DNA from: Phycisphaerae bacterium
GTDB lineage: Bacteria > Planctomycetota > Phycisphaerae > UBA1845
Direction: 5' to 3'
Assembly: GCA_028289375.1 (NCBI GenBank)
Contig: JANQQK010000069.1
Location: 62,001-126,000 of the forward strand
Length of the DNA: 64,000 bases
In this document: positions 56,052 to 64,000 of the stretch, piece by piece
How positions within the stretch are numbered: the first letter of the stretch is position 1
How the letters are laid out: each line of letters starts with the position of its first letter
The notes under the pieces: model-generated
The model's input: the letters and a program-made list of their open reading frames with translations, nothing else
Told to the model about the DNA's origin: nothing
Database searches by the model: none
Translations under genes and position numbers: made by a program

Positions 56052-56477
56052 TTACTGCGAACCGCTGCCATCCAGCGTGTTGATGTGATCCGATTTGTCG
56101 GCCACTCTTCGGTAACCCAGATACAGAATCAACTCGTAGACTTCCGACCAACTCGGAAATGGTCGGTTGTTCACACGTTTGTACTCTTCGACGGCTTTGA
56201 TGAACTCCAGAAGTTCCCCACCCATCTCACCTTCCTCCGCCATCTTGCGAATCTCGGCGCGACGTCGTCCGGGACCACGCCGACGGTCCAGCCCGCTACG
56301 CCGCTCAGCCCCCCGCCGGCGTTCCGTTCCGCGCCGATCATCACGATCGCCGGAACGACGGTCAGGACCATTGTATTCGTTCTGATCTGAAGCCTCGTTG
56401 TGCTCATCCATCATGGTCGCAGCCTCGTTCCCTTCGATCTGCTCGTCCGATTCGCATGGAATGGTCAGAGAGTCCAT
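56052..56477 (-). CDS. Arg-rich low-complexity protein with conserved C-terminal motif
   Basis: The 141-residue protein has an acidic N-terminal third, then a repetitive Arg-rich centre built on D-R-R-x-G units (DRRSGDRDDRRG, AERRSGLDRRRG). A folded-looking C-terminus contains EEYKRVNNRPFPSWSEVYEL and ILYLGYRRV. The last part recalls a motif I have seen in planctomycete proteins, but I can give no function. The basic centre could bind nucleic acid. GAGG upstream supports the ATG at 56477 over the one at 56498. Confidence 0.65.
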   Translation of the reverse strand: MDSLTIPCESDEQIEGNEAATMMDEHNEASDQNEYNGPDRRSGDRDDRRGTERRRGAERRSGLDRRRGPGRRRAEIRKMAEEGEMGGELLEFIKAVEEYKRVNNRPFPSWSEVYELILYLGYRRVADKSDHINTLDGSGSQ

Positions 56478-56611
56478 CGTATCCTCGCTAATCTGCAACC
56501 CGTCCTGGTCACTGTCAACCCAGCCCTGCTATCGGCGTGACCCCGGCAGCGGTTGACGATAGGATGAGCCGCAATCAGCAGCGAACATCTATACGGACGA
56601 CGAATCGAGAC

Positions 56612-57226
56612 ATGGCCGAGAATCCACACCATCAGACGCCGGAATCGGACACCGACGCGGACGTGAACGTTGCGCCCGAATCGACACCGCCACCGCCGGC
56701 ACATCCGGACCCACCGCTCGCACCGCCTGAAAAGCAACATGAACGTCCACCGGAGAAGGATCTGTGGTCCGGTCGCACAAGCTGGCGACACTATCTTGGA
56801 TCGATGATCGTCGGTTTGCTCATCGTGATCGTCCTGCTCTACGCCACCGGGAAATGGGGACCGGCAGGCTCGGTGTCTTGGATGCTGTGGCTGGCGTTCA
56901 TCGCAGCGATTGTCTACGCCGGACGCGTCGGCTATCTGATTTTCCGCACGCGTTATCGCCTCACATCGGAGCGTCTGTTCATCGAACGGGGCATCCTCAG
57001 CCAGACGATCGATCAGACCGAGTTGATCCGCGTGGACGACGTCCGCGTGCACAAGTCCATTCTGGACCGGGTCTTCGGCTTGGCGACCATCGAGATCATG
57101 TCGACCGACAGCACGCACGCATCGGTGCGAATCGATGGCGTGGCCGACGGCGATCGCGTCGGAGAACTCGTCCGTGCCCACATGCGCACCGCGCGTCGCT
57201 CGACGTTGTTCATGGAATCTCTGTAG
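56612..57226 (+). CDS. Bacterial PH-domain (bPH2) membrane protein
   Basis: The 204-residue protein has a Pro-rich N-terminus and the WSGRTSWRHYL motif, followed by two membrane helices (about 60-110). A bPH2 domain follows, in which YRLTSERLFIERGILSQ, ELIRVDDVRVHKSILDRVFG and IMSTDSTHASVRI are typical of YdbS/YdbT-like proteins. These are membrane-associated modules of unclear function. The start is uncertain: ATG 56612 gives MAENPHH, and ATG 56564 or the frame start at 56537 are alternatives. Confidence 0.8.
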   Translation: MAENPHHQTPESDTDADVNVAPESTPPPPAHPDPPLAPPEKQHERPPEKDLWSGRTSWRHYLGSMIVGLLIVIVLLYATGKWGPAGSVSWMLWLAFIAAIVYAGRVGYLIFRTRYRLTSERLFIERGILSQTIDQTELIRVDDVRVHKSILDRVFGLATIEIMSTDSTHASVRIDGVADGDRVGELVRAHMRTARRSTLFMESL

Positions 57227-57267
57227 CCCGACAAGTTGCGATTGTGCGCGCGGCATGAAAGAGAAAA

Positions 57268-57305
57268 CACCGGGCCGTCTCGGCGAAGCCAAGACCAACC
57301 CGGTG
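57268..57305 (+). terminator. Possible terminator of the PH-domain gene
   Basis: CACCGGG (57268-57274) pairs with CCCGGTG (57299-57305), with a weaker inner GGC/GCC pairing, 42 bases after the stop. The tail CTTTCC is only weakly T-rich. Confidence 0.35.
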
Positions 57306-57506
57306 CTTTCCGGAGGGGAAAAGCGCTATGTTTATCGCCCGGAGGCGTGAAACGCAGGTCACAACGTCCGTTTTGCGTACCGATTGTTTCTAGGCCTCAT
57401 AACCGGCAAAGGCAACCACAGGTTCGCGGTTCCACCAAAATACACAACTACCCGGCATTGCGTGGGTTGCGCCGATTTCGCTAATGCCTTGTAAAGCATG
57501 AATTTA

Positions 57507-57538
57507 CGGCCAGCCCGGCATGAGAACCGGGCTGGCCG
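57507..57538 (-). terminator. Strong hairpin downstream of the EF-G-like gene
   Basis: CGGCCAGCCCGG (57507-57518) and CCGGGCTGGCCG (57527-57538) form a perfect 12-bp stem with an eight-base loop (CATGAGAA), 40 bases past the minus-strand stop. Flanking sequence is AT-rich but without a long T run on either strand, so it may work in both directions. Confidence 0.6.
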
Positions 57539-57577
57539 CAATTTGGAACAATTGATTTTTCTGACGGACGCGAAGGC

Positions 57578-59590
57578 CTAATCGTGCTCTTCGGGCTTCT
57601 TGGAGTCCTCCACGATCTTCTGCTGCACGTTCGATGGCACCTGGTCGTAGTGCGAGAACTCCATCATGTAGCTGCCCTGCCCGCCGGTGATACTCGACAG
57701 ACGCGAGTGGTAGTCCGACACCTCCGCGAGCGGCACGCGGGCCTTGAGCACCGCCATTTGCCCCGGCAGCATCTCCTGACCGACCGGCTGACCGCGGCGT
57801 GACGCGATGTCTCCCTGCAGATCGCCGAGATTGTCGACCGGCGCGGTCACCTCGAGATTCACGACCGGTTCGAGCAACACCGGCTTGGCCTTTAGGAATC
57901 CATCCTTGAACGCACCGCGACCGGCAATCTGAAACGCGATGTCCTTGCTGTCCACCGGGTGGGTCTTGCCGTCGATCAACTCGACCTTGACGTCAACCAC
58001 CGGGTAGCCGGCCAACACGCCTTCGGTCATCTGCTGCTGAATGCCCTTGTCGACACTCGGACGGAAGGATTGATCGATCGCACCGCCGAAAATCTTGTCG
58101 ACGAATTCGTACCCGCCGCCGCGCTCGTTGGCGATCACGTTGATGATCACGCGACCAAACTGACCGGCACCACCCGACTGCTTCTTGTGCGTGTACTCGA
58201 TGTTCTCCGCCTTGCCGAGAATGGTCTCGCGATAAGGAATCTTCGGCGGGTGCGTCTCCACTTCGACCTTGTAGTACTTGGCCAACCGCCCGAAGAACAT
58301 GCGGACATGGGCATCGCCCACGCCATGCACGACGGTTTCATGCGTGGTCGGATTCCGCTCCACTTGGAAGCAGGGATCCTCTTCAGAGAATTTCTTAAAC
58401 GCGGCTGCGATCTTGTCCTCATCGCCGCGTGCCTTCGCTTCGACAGCCACGGCATACATGGGCGTCGGAATTGGCGGCAGTGCGATCTTGCCGCCATTGT
58501 CATCGAATACGACGTCGCCGATGTGCAGGTCAACTTTCGCCAACGCGACGATGTCACCAGCCACGCCTTCGGCGAGGTCCTTATGTTCGGCACCCATGAC
58601 GCGATAAATCGTGCCCGGACGCATGCCCTTCTTTTCGGCAAGCGTATGAATCTGATGATCCGACGCCATTCTGCCGCTCAAAATGCGAACAAAGGAGTAC
58701 TTAATGTTGCTCTTGACGTCGTTGGAGACGTGGAAGACCTGGCCGACGAGTTTGTCGTTGGCAGGGTCTACTTCGGATTCATTGTCGTCTTCATCGACGA
58801 GGACGCGTTTCTTGGCATCGATCGGACTTGGCGTCCAGTGCACCATCGCGTCCATGAATTCCTTGACGCCAACCTCGCCCGTCGCCGTCGTAAAAACAAT
58901 CGGAATGAGTTCGCCGATCGATACCGCCTCAACGGCGCACTCGATGACCTTGTCCTCGCTGGCCTCGCCGCCAAGGTACTTCTCCATCAATTCGTCGTCG
59001 ACGACACAGATGGCTTCCACCGCTTCGGTCTTCGCGGTTTCGAGGTCACTGAACTCCGTGTCACCCGAGCCACCAATCACGCGCTCGATCGACTTGCAAC
59101 CGGGCGTCGGTAAATTCACCGGCAGGCAGTTGTCGCCGAACGTCTCTTTCAACTGTCCGACAAGCTCTTCAAGATTCACATTGGCGTGGTCAATCTTGTT
59201 CACCACGATCACGACACTGAGGCCAAAATCCCGCGCGCGTTGGAACATGCGACGGGTGTTGACCTCGATACCTGAATCGGCTGCCACCACAACGACCGCG
59301 GTGTCCGCGCCTGCCAGCGCAGGAATCGACTGACCGCAGAAATCGGGCAGGCCGGGCGTGTCGATCATGTTGATGTGGTGGCCGTCGTGCTCGACGGCAC
59401 AGACGGACGTCTCCAGCGAGTGCTGCTTTTCCTTCTCTTCGTCGGTGTAGTCCAGAACGGTCGTCCCGTCAGTCACGCTGCCCATCCGCTTGGTCACCCC
59501 TGCGATGTGCAGACACGCCTCCGCCAGCGAGGTTTTTCCAGCGTTGCCGTGACCGACCAATGCGATGTTCCTGATGTTTTCCGTCTTCAA
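57578..59590 (-). CDS. Elongation factor G paralogue (EF-G2-like)
   Basis: The 670-residue translational GTPase has the five-domain EF-G plan: G1 GHGNAGKT (13-20), G3 DTPGLPDF (77-84) and G4 NKID (131-134), then domains II-V with the FGRVIINV and GGAIDQSFRPSVDKGI segments. Classical EF-G has DTPGHVDF; here Leu81 replaces the catalytic His, as in EF-G2-type paralogues that vary at this position. It is therefore probably not the main translocase. No rpsL, rpsG or tuf is adjacent, in line with a paralogue. Its role may be ribosome rescue, recycling or a regulatory GTPase. Confidence 0.85.
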   Translation of the reverse strand: MKTENIRNIALVGHGNAGKTSLAEACLHIAGVTKRMGSVTDGTTVLDYTDEEKEKQHSLETSVCAVEHDGHHINMIDTPGLPDFCGQSIPALAGADTAVVVVAADSGIEVNTRRMFQRARDFGLSVVIVVNKIDHANVNLEELVGQLKETFGDNCLPVNLPTPGCKSIERVIGGSGDTEFSDLETAKTEAVEAICVVDDELMEKYLGGEASEDKVIECAVEAVSIGELIPIVFTTATGEVGVKEFMDAMVHWTPSPIDAKKRVLVDEDDNESEVDPANDKLVGQVFHVSNDVKSNIKYSFVRILSGRMASDHQIHTLAEKKGMRPGTIYRVMGAEHKDLAEGVAGDIVALAKVDLHIGDVVFDDNGGKIALPPIPTPMYAVAVEAKARGDEDKIAAAFKKFSEEDPCFQVERNPTTHETVVHGVGDAHVRMFFGRLAKYYKVEVETHPPKIPYRETILGKAENIEYTHKKQSGGAGQFGRVIINVIANERGGGYEFVDKIFGGAIDQSFRPSVDKGIQQQMTEGVLAGYPVVDVKVELIDGKTHPVDSKDIAFQIAGRGAFKDGFLKAKPVLLEPVVNLEVTAPVDNLGDLQGDIASRRGQPVGQEMLPGQMAVLKARVPLAEVSDYHSRLSSITGGQGSYMMEFSHYDQVPSNVQQKIVEDSKKPEEHD

Positions 59591-59854
59591 GGCGTCACAC
59601 TCCCAAAATGTCGTCGTTGCAATTCACCCCTGATCTGGCACCAAAATGGGGCATTGAGCAACTATACATGAGTTACCGGACCGTGACCAGCCAACGGGAT
59701 CGGCTGGGGGCGATTCGAATCGATCACCGCATGTCACCTGAGCGCAACAGACATGCGATTCGTTGACGTTCTCGCCGGACATTCAGAAAATACCATCGTC
59801 ACGGCGGTGAAATGTGCACCGTCGAACAGTGAATCGCGTAATGCAGGTGCACCA

Positions 59855-60469
59855 ATGATCAAGCGCGTCGTTCTGCCCGTCGTCGTCATCCTCGCCGTCG
59901 GCTCGCTCATGGGCATGGGCTTCAACAGCGCCCGCGCCAAGAACCGCATCAACATGCGCAGGAACTACTTTGCCGTCGCGGCAACCGCGTCGCCCAAGGC
60001 GTCCACGTCCGAATCGACCGACGCGTCGGATGGCTCGACAAGCTCCGCATTGGATGGCCCTTCACAGGAATCGACCGACACCCCGAAGGAAGGCAAGACA
60101 CTCAACCACCCCTTCACACCGGTCACGCTGGATGAGGTGGTCGATTTGTATCTGAGCGACGGGTATCAGACCGGCGATGTGGTCTTCATCGATGCACGCA
60201 GCGAGGAGAACTTCGCGCAGGAGCACATCATCGGCTCCTTCAACATCGACAACTACAACGCCGACGACATGTACGCCGAATACGAGCAGTATGTTCTGGC
60301 GGCCAACACGATTGTCGTGTACTGCGGTGGCGGCGATTGTGAAGACAGTATTTTCCTTTCGACGTACCTGACGAACCGCGGCGTCTCCATGGACACGATC
60401 AGACTTTTTGAAGGCGGAATGAAGGCATGGCTGAACGACAATCTGGAAGTGGAGCAGGCGTCGCCGTAG
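59855..60469 (+). CDS. Membrane-anchored rhodanese-domain protein
   Basis: The 204-residue protein has one N-terminal membrane helix (about 5-24), a Ser/Thr-rich linker (40-80) and a rhodanese domain. Its active-site loop is YCGGGDCED with Cys157. Rhodaneses transfer sulfane sulfur or handle redox signals; here the domain faces the periplasm. The ATG at 59855 follows CAGGTG; the frame start at 59753 is less likely. It overlaps the DoxX/MauE-like gene by 43 bases, so the two products probably work together in periplasmic redox or sulfur chemistry. Confidence 0.8.
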   Translation: MIKRVVLPVVVILAVGSLMGMGFNSARAKNRINMRRNYFAVAATASPKASTSESTDASDGSTSSALDGPSQESTDTPKEGKTLNHPFTPVTLDEVVDLYLSDGYQTGDVVFIDARSEENFAQEHIIGSFNIDNYNADDMYAEYEQYVLAANTIVVYCGGGDCEDSIFLSTYLTNRGVSMDTIRLFEGGMKAWLNDNLEVEQASP

Positions 60470-60975
60470 CGACCCCGACCGTCCCGTCTCCATCGCTGAT
60501 CCGGCGGCTGGACCAGACGCACGTGCCGATGCTGTTGGCAAGGCTCGTCGTGGGCGGCGTCTTTCTGTACCTTGCTTTCCAGAAACTCGGAGACCCGATT
60601 CTCTTCCTCAAGAACATCCGTGAATACCACCTGCTGCCCGAATCGCCGCCGATCTTCATTAACCTGACCGCCGTCGCCCTGCCGTGGATCGAGATCGTCT
60701 GTGGCGTCCTGCTGATCATCGGCCTCTGGATTCGACCGGCCGCGCTGATCGTGCTCGGCATGTTGCTCGCCTTTACACCGGCCATCCTCTTCCGCGCCAT
60801 CGATGTGTACACCACCCAGCAGATCGCATTCTGTGCGATTGCGTTCGACTGTGGCTGCGGCACGGGTGCAATCAACATCTGCAAGAAAATCGCCGAGAAC
60901 GGATCTCTGATCCTTCTGTCACTCGTGGGTGTCCTGTCTCATTCACGCCGCTTCGCGATCGATCGCGCACCCTGA
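60427..60975 (+). CDS. DoxX/MauE-like membrane protein
   Basis: The 182-residue protein has four predicted membrane helices. The first part, LARLVVGGVFLYLAFQKL, is typical of the DoxX/MauE fold. A Cys-rich loop, CAIAFDCGCGTG and ICKK, recalls MauE-type proteins that help form disulfides. It overlaps the rhodanese gene, which supports a shared redox or sulfur role. The exact partner is unknown. Confidence 0.75.
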   Translation: MAERQSGSGAGVAVATPTVPSPSLIRRLDQTHVPMLLARLVVGGVFLYLAFQKLGDPILFLKNIREYHLLPESPPIFINLTAVALPWIEIVCGVLLIIGLWIRPAALIVLGMLLAFTPAILFRAIDVYTTQQIAFCAIAFDCGCGTGAINICKKIAENGSLILLSLVGVLSHSRRFAIDRAP

Positions 60976-61059
60976 CGTCCCGCGCCCGACCTGCTACAAT
61001 GCTTCGCCCATCGCGGAAGCGCATCCGCGAACGGTGTGGAGCATGCAGAAAGGCGTACG

Positions 61060-62241
61060 ATGAAACTCTCCCGACTCGTCCAGTCGATTTCGGAATCCCC
61101 CACGCTCGCCGTCTCCGCGCTCGCAGCGAAAATGCGGGCCGACGGCAAGGACGTGATCGGTTTCGGTGCCGGCGAACCGGACTTCGGCACACCGCAGCAC
61201 ATCATCGACGCCGCCGCAGCCGCCATGAACAACGGCGCCACCAAGTACCCCAAGCCATCATCGGGGATCCCTGAGCTTAAGTCCGCCATCCAAGACAAAC
61301 TCAAACGCGAGAACAACCTCGAACACGACACGGACGACATCACCGTGACTGTCGGCGGCAAGATGGCTTGCAATTTGCTCATCAAGACGCTGATCGATCC
61401 CGGCGACGAGGTCATCATTCCGGTCCCCTACTGGGTCAGCTACCCCGAGTTCGTGCGGCTCGCGGGCGGCACACCCGTCTTCGTTCAAGGCTCAGAAGCG
61501 AATGGACTGTGCGTCACGGCGGATCAGATTCGCGCGGCCATCACCGACCGCACACGTGTTCTGATGCTCAACTATCCGAGCAACCCCGGCGGACACATGT
61601 ACCATCCCGACCTGGTCCGATCGATCGCCGACGCCGTCGCGGGTACCAATGTCACGGTCATCGCCGATGAGATCTACGATCGTCTTGTCCTCGATGGCAC
61701 CGAGTTTCTCAGCTTCGCCGCCGCCAGCGATGACGCCTACGCTAGGACGATCACCGTCAACAGCGCCTCCAAGACATACAGCATGACCGGGTGGCGAATC
61801 GGATTCGTCGCCGGCAATCGTGATGTCGTCAAGGGTGTCGCCAAGCTCGATTCACAAGCCTCCAGCGGCGCGGCCACCTTCGCCCAACACGCCTACGCCG
61901 CCGCGCTCAACGGCGATCAGTCGTGCGTTGACGAAATGCGCACCGCTTTTATCGAACGTGCCGCCTGCATGCATGAACGGCTCAACGCCATCCGCGGTGT
62001 CCACTGTCTCAAGCCAGCCGGTGCGTTCTATGCCTTTCCAAATGTGGGCGGAACATACGAACGACTTGGCGTCTCCGGCAGCACGGACTTCTCGCAGAAG
62101 CTGTTGGCCGAGGCGAACGTTGCCGTCGTCCCCGGCGTCGCATTCGGCATGGACGACCACGTCCGCTTTTCATTCGCAACGTCCATGGACAACATCGACA
62201 CCGGCCTCGAACGCGTCCGCGCCTTCGTCGAGAAGCACTAG
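61060..62241 (+). CDS. Class I aminotransferase, aspartate aminotransferase-like
   Basis: The 393-residue PLP enzyme has the fold type I pattern. The substrate-side motif is GAGEPDFGTP, Asn-Pro-Gly is at about 175-177, and IADEIYDRLV includes the PLP-binding Asp and Tyr. The Schiff-base Lys238 is in NSASKTYSMTGWR, with Arg246 after it. The length and start resemble the Thermus-type aspartate aminotransferases (AspC, subgroup Ib). It most likely interconverts aspartate and glutamate; prephenate or other amino acids are possible. The ATG at 61060 follows AAGGCG; the frame start at 61036 is less likely. Confidence 0.85.
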   Translation: MKLSRLVQSISESPTLAVSALAAKMRADGKDVIGFGAGEPDFGTPQHIIDAAAAAMNNGATKYPKPSSGIPELKSAIQDKLKRENNLEHDTDDITVTVGGKMACNLLIKTLIDPGDEVIIPVPYWVSYPEFVRLAGGTPVFVQGSEANGLCVTADQIRAAITDRTRVLMLNYPSNPGGHMYHPDLVRSIADAVAGTNVTVIADEIYDRLVLDGTEFLSFAAASDDAYARTITVNSASKTYSMTGWRIGFVAGNRDVVKGVAKLDSQASSGAATFAQHAYAAALNGDQSCVDEMRTAFIERAACMHERLNAIRGVHCLKPAGAFYAFPNVGGTYERLGVSGSTDFSQKLLAEANVAVVPGVAFGMDDHVRFSFATSMDNIDTGLERVRAFVEKH

Positions 62242-62315
62242 CGTCCGATTCAACAAACTCCTTCCGATAACGCTGAAACAACGGCGGACCTCCTGCGCTC
62301 GTCGGCACAGACGAC

Positions 62316-62345
62316 TTGCCTTTCGCATGTTGGCATGCATAGGAT
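62316..62345 (+). promoter_or_regulatory. Possible promoter of the VPGA-tail protein gene
   Basis: TTGCCT (62316-62321) and TAGGAT (62340-62345), 18 bases apart, each match four of six consensus positions. They lie about 50 bases before the ATG at 62393. Confidence 0.35.
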
Positions 62346-62392
62346 CAGCGTCCAACAAATGGGTGCATATCTGAAGCCCAGGGGGAAGAAGG

Positions 62393-63172
62393 ATGAAGAG
62401 GGAAATGACCACGCGCGCACTGTGCGCGACTGCGATTATTGCAGCATCGACGTCACTGGTTCAGGCCGATCTGACGCCGATCGATCGTCGGGCCACGCAC
62501 GTTGACGTCTTCAACGCGCTGTACGGTCCGGAATTCACCGCGATCAGAGCGGTAGACGGAAACATCGCGTTCGACAACGGGTCCATCACGGCAACGCGTG
62601 TCGACACGATCGGTGAAGGAAGTCGCGTCCACGCTTTTCGCAACAACGCCATCATCTCAAACCGATTCGGAGAATCGACCAACTGGGACAATGCCCAACT
62701 AACTGTCGTCGCACCGATGACACTCGATGGCTGGGACCGACAATTCGCTTACTACGATGACGATGGTTACGCACCGCTGTTCACCGCGGAGACCAACGAT
62801 CGTATCTTGTTCGATGACGTCCACGCAGCCGACATCGACCTGCACGACCAATCCTTCGCCTGGATTCGCAGCAGCCTGACGAACACGTCTCCGCAGAGCA
62901 GCCACGCATGGTCATCCCGCCTCACTGTCGACGTCATGCAGCCCGAAGAAATCGCCACGTATCAGGTGCACGGGCTGGATCGTCCCGGCAATGTCTGGCT
63001 TCTGCTTTGGGGCGACTTTGATCCGGCGATGCCAGATTTCGGCAACGACTTTGATGACACCGGAAGCAACGACATCGGCAACGCGGTACTTCCCGTGCCG
63101 GGCGCCGCATTGCTCAGCGCTCTGGGTTTTGCCTTCGCCACGCGCGTTCGACCACGTCGACGCCTCGATTAG
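62393..63172 (+). CDS. Secreted protein with VPGA-type sorting tail
   Basis: The 259-residue protein has a signal peptide (ending LVQA-D) and a beta-rich middle without a family I recognise. The C-terminus reads VLPVPGAALLSALGFAF followed by RVRPRRRLD. This is the arrangement of PEP-CTERM-like tails, in the VPLPA/VPGA variant. It is probably an envelope-anchored structural or binding protein. GGGGGAAG upstream suits the ATG at 62393; ATG 62405 is possible. It ends at a strong terminator. Confidence 0.8.
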   Translation: MKREMTTRALCATAIIAASTSLVQADLTPIDRRATHVDVFNALYGPEFTAIRAVDGNIAFDNGSITATRVDTIGEGSRVHAFRNNAIISNRFGESTNWDNAQLTVVAPMTLDGWDRQFAYYDDDGYAPLFTAETNDRILFDDVHAADIDLHDQSFAWIRSSLTNTSPQSSHAWSSRLTVDVMQPEEIATYQVHGLDRPGNVWLLLWGDFDPAMPDFGNDFDDTGSNDIGNAVLPVPGAALLSALGFAFATRVRPRRRLD

Positions 63173-63199
63173 GCGGCGACCCTGCACAAGAAATCTCCC

Positions 63200-63247
63200 A
63201 GGCCTGTCGTGCGTCACCCCAGTACGCGCGGCAGGCCTTTATCTTTG
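63200..63247. terminator. Strong terminator between convergent genes
   Basis: AGGCCTG (63200-63206) pairs with CAGGCCT (63232-63238), and the inner GTGCGT pairs with ACGCGC. This gives a stem of about 15 bp with a nine-base loop, followed by TTTATCTTT. It ends the VPGA-tail gene and may serve the convergent zinc-ribbon gene. Confidence 0.85.
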
Positions 63248-63260
63248 AAACGCGCCGAAA

Positions 63261-63482
63261 TCAAAAGGTCCGACTGAACAGGCCGAAGAAGGAAGAGACC
63301 AGCACGACCGTTCCGGTTGAGACGAGCAGCAGGGACAGCAACTCACCAAGCGGTGCCCACGGGTCCGACCGTCCCGCTTCGCTTTCAGGTACGACCGATT
63401 CGCGCACTCGGCATCCGCACTGGGGGCAGAATGCCGCCTCAGCGGGCAACTCAGATCGGCAAATGGGTGAAGGGCACAACAT
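63261..63482 (-). CDS. Small zinc-ribbon membrane protein
   Basis: The 73-residue protein starts with a zinc-ribbon-like Cys cluster (CPSPIC, then CPQCGC) and ends in one membrane helix (LLSLLLVSTGTVVLVSSFFG). This architecture is common in small bacterial membrane proteins of unknown role. I chose the ATG at 63482, just before the Cys cluster, because the longer frame to 63734 reads through sequence that does not look coding. Confidence 0.6.
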   Translation of the reverse strand: MLCPSPICRSELPAEAAFCPQCGCRVRESVVPESEAGRSDPWAPLGELLSLLLVSTGTVVLVSSFFGLFSRTF

Positions 63483-63670
63483 GATCCACCCTTGGATTCT
63501 ATCCATCCCAGCCGGCGACGGTGCACCGAAATACACGTCAACGCACCCCGATCCCGCCTCTTGAAGCCTTGCTGAATACCACTCCCCCCAAAGAACCTGC
63601 AAGATCCCCACACGCCGCGACATCCTGAAGGTAGAGCTACCGTTCGAAAAGCAACCCAAAGGAGATTGAA

Positions 63671-64000
63671 ATGAACACGAGGGGTCGTTTGTTTTTGATT
63701 GTCGCCGCAACAATTCCGTCGATCGCGTCGGCACAGATCATCGACATTGATTTCGCCGGCAACGCGGGCAGCGGGTTACTGCCCGGCAATGAGATCGGCG
63801 CGAACACACCGATCGCACCCGGAGCACCATCCTCGACCGCCATCGGCGGCGAGACAGGTGCAGGTCTCATATACAACACCACGACGAACGAACTCGACTT
63901 TGACTTCGAGTTCAGCGGACTCTCCGGCGGACTGTTCGACGCCGCATCCGGCATCCACTTTCACACGGCCTCGCCCGGAACCGACCCGTTCAACGAGACT
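63671..64000 (+). CDS. Secreted CHRD-like protein, 3' end outside the window
   Basis: The visible 110 residues begin with a signal peptide (ending SIASA-Q). A beta-rich segment follows with YNTTTNELDFDFEFSGLSG and GIHFHTASPGTDPFNET, which fits the start of a CHRD domain (named after chordin). GGAG eight bases before the ATG supports the start. The frame is open to the last base. A C-terminal sorting tail, as on neighbouring exoproteins, would be expected beyond the window. Confidence 0.7.
   Translation, partial: MNTRGRLFLIVAATIPSIASAQIIDIDFAGNAGSGLLPGNEIGANTPIAPGAPSSTAIGGETGAGLIYNTTTNELDFDFEFSGLSGGLFDAASGIHFHTASPGTDPFNET

Larger units (their letters stand above)
57227..57577. other. 351-base intergenic region with two hairpins
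   Basis: No gene is seen between the PH-domain gene and the convergent EF-G-like gene. The region holds the two terminator-like hairpins listed separately and is otherwise unremarkable. Confidence 0.6.

Overview
The window reads as chromosomal DNA from a planctomycete, most likely of the Phycisphaerae type. This is inferred from several features together: VPEP and VPGA C-terminal sorting tails, a secreted protein ending in a dockerin-like D-x-[DN]-x-[DN] pair after cysteine-rich 'PDEC' repeats, small lipoproteins, an F1Fo b subunit with a Sec signal peptide, a tandem pair of large metzincin-like proteases, stand-alone Clp-N and pseudo-receiver proteins, and an EF-G paralogue. Coding density is high, base composition is GC-rich, and genes are often coupled by 4-nt ATGA overlaps. 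I saw no rRNA, tRNA, CRISPR array, insertion sequence or prophage.

Layout. 1-4.6 kb: end of a HEAT-repeat protein, then the elongasome genes mreD, PBP2 and rodA. 4.6-8.9 kb: a giant secreted HExxH protein on the minus strand. 9.1-10.1 kb: asd. 10.3-18.3 kb: a complete F1Fo ATP synthase operon (atpZ-like, atpI, B, E, F, H, A, G, D, C). 18.4-23.2 kb: an MBL-fold hydrolase, an unrecognised minus-strand gene, and a coupled trio (iodotyrosine-deiodinase-like flavoprotein, kinase-like protein, macrodomain). 23.3-27.9 kb: a secreted subtilase with PKD-like domains, a stand-alone Clp-N protein and a TPR lipoprotein. 28.0-31.9 kb: a DUF1702/ACP/KS/KS cluster. 32.0-34.1 kb: ArsR, SRPBCC, GyrI-like and AlkD-like genes. 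34.2-37.0 kb (minus): a lipoprotein and an ABC exporter with an inserted PDZ-like domain.

37.3-42.8 kb: two tandem metalloproteases closed by a strong terminator. 43.0-45.8 kb: pntAA, pntAB, pntB. 45.8-47.3 kb (minus): two P-domain VPEP proteins. 47.7-51.3 kb: a SerA-like dehydrogenase, a selenocysteine-lyase-like desulfurase and an S1/P1-nuclease-like protein. 51.3-53.2 kb: a small lipoprotein, an outer-membrane barrel protein, a pseudo-receiver and a 56-residue protein. 53.4-56.0 kb: an OmpR-type regulator and its histidine kinase. 56.0-59.6 kb: an Arg-rich protein, a bacterial PH-domain protein and the EF-G paralogue. 59.9-64.0 kb: rhodanese, DoxX/MauE-like protein, a class I aminotransferase, a VPGA-tail protein, a zinc-ribbon membrane protein, and the start of a CHRD-like secreted protein cut by the window end.

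Most of the window is housekeeping (cell shape, ATP synthesis, transhydrogenase, amino-acid metabolism) mixed with planctomycete-style secreted proteins. The places most likely to hold undescribed biology are the DUF1702/ACP/KS/KS cluster, the deiodinase-like/kinase/macrodomain trio, and the PDZ-containing ABC exporter with its lipoprotein partner. All functions are read from sequence motifs without database searches.
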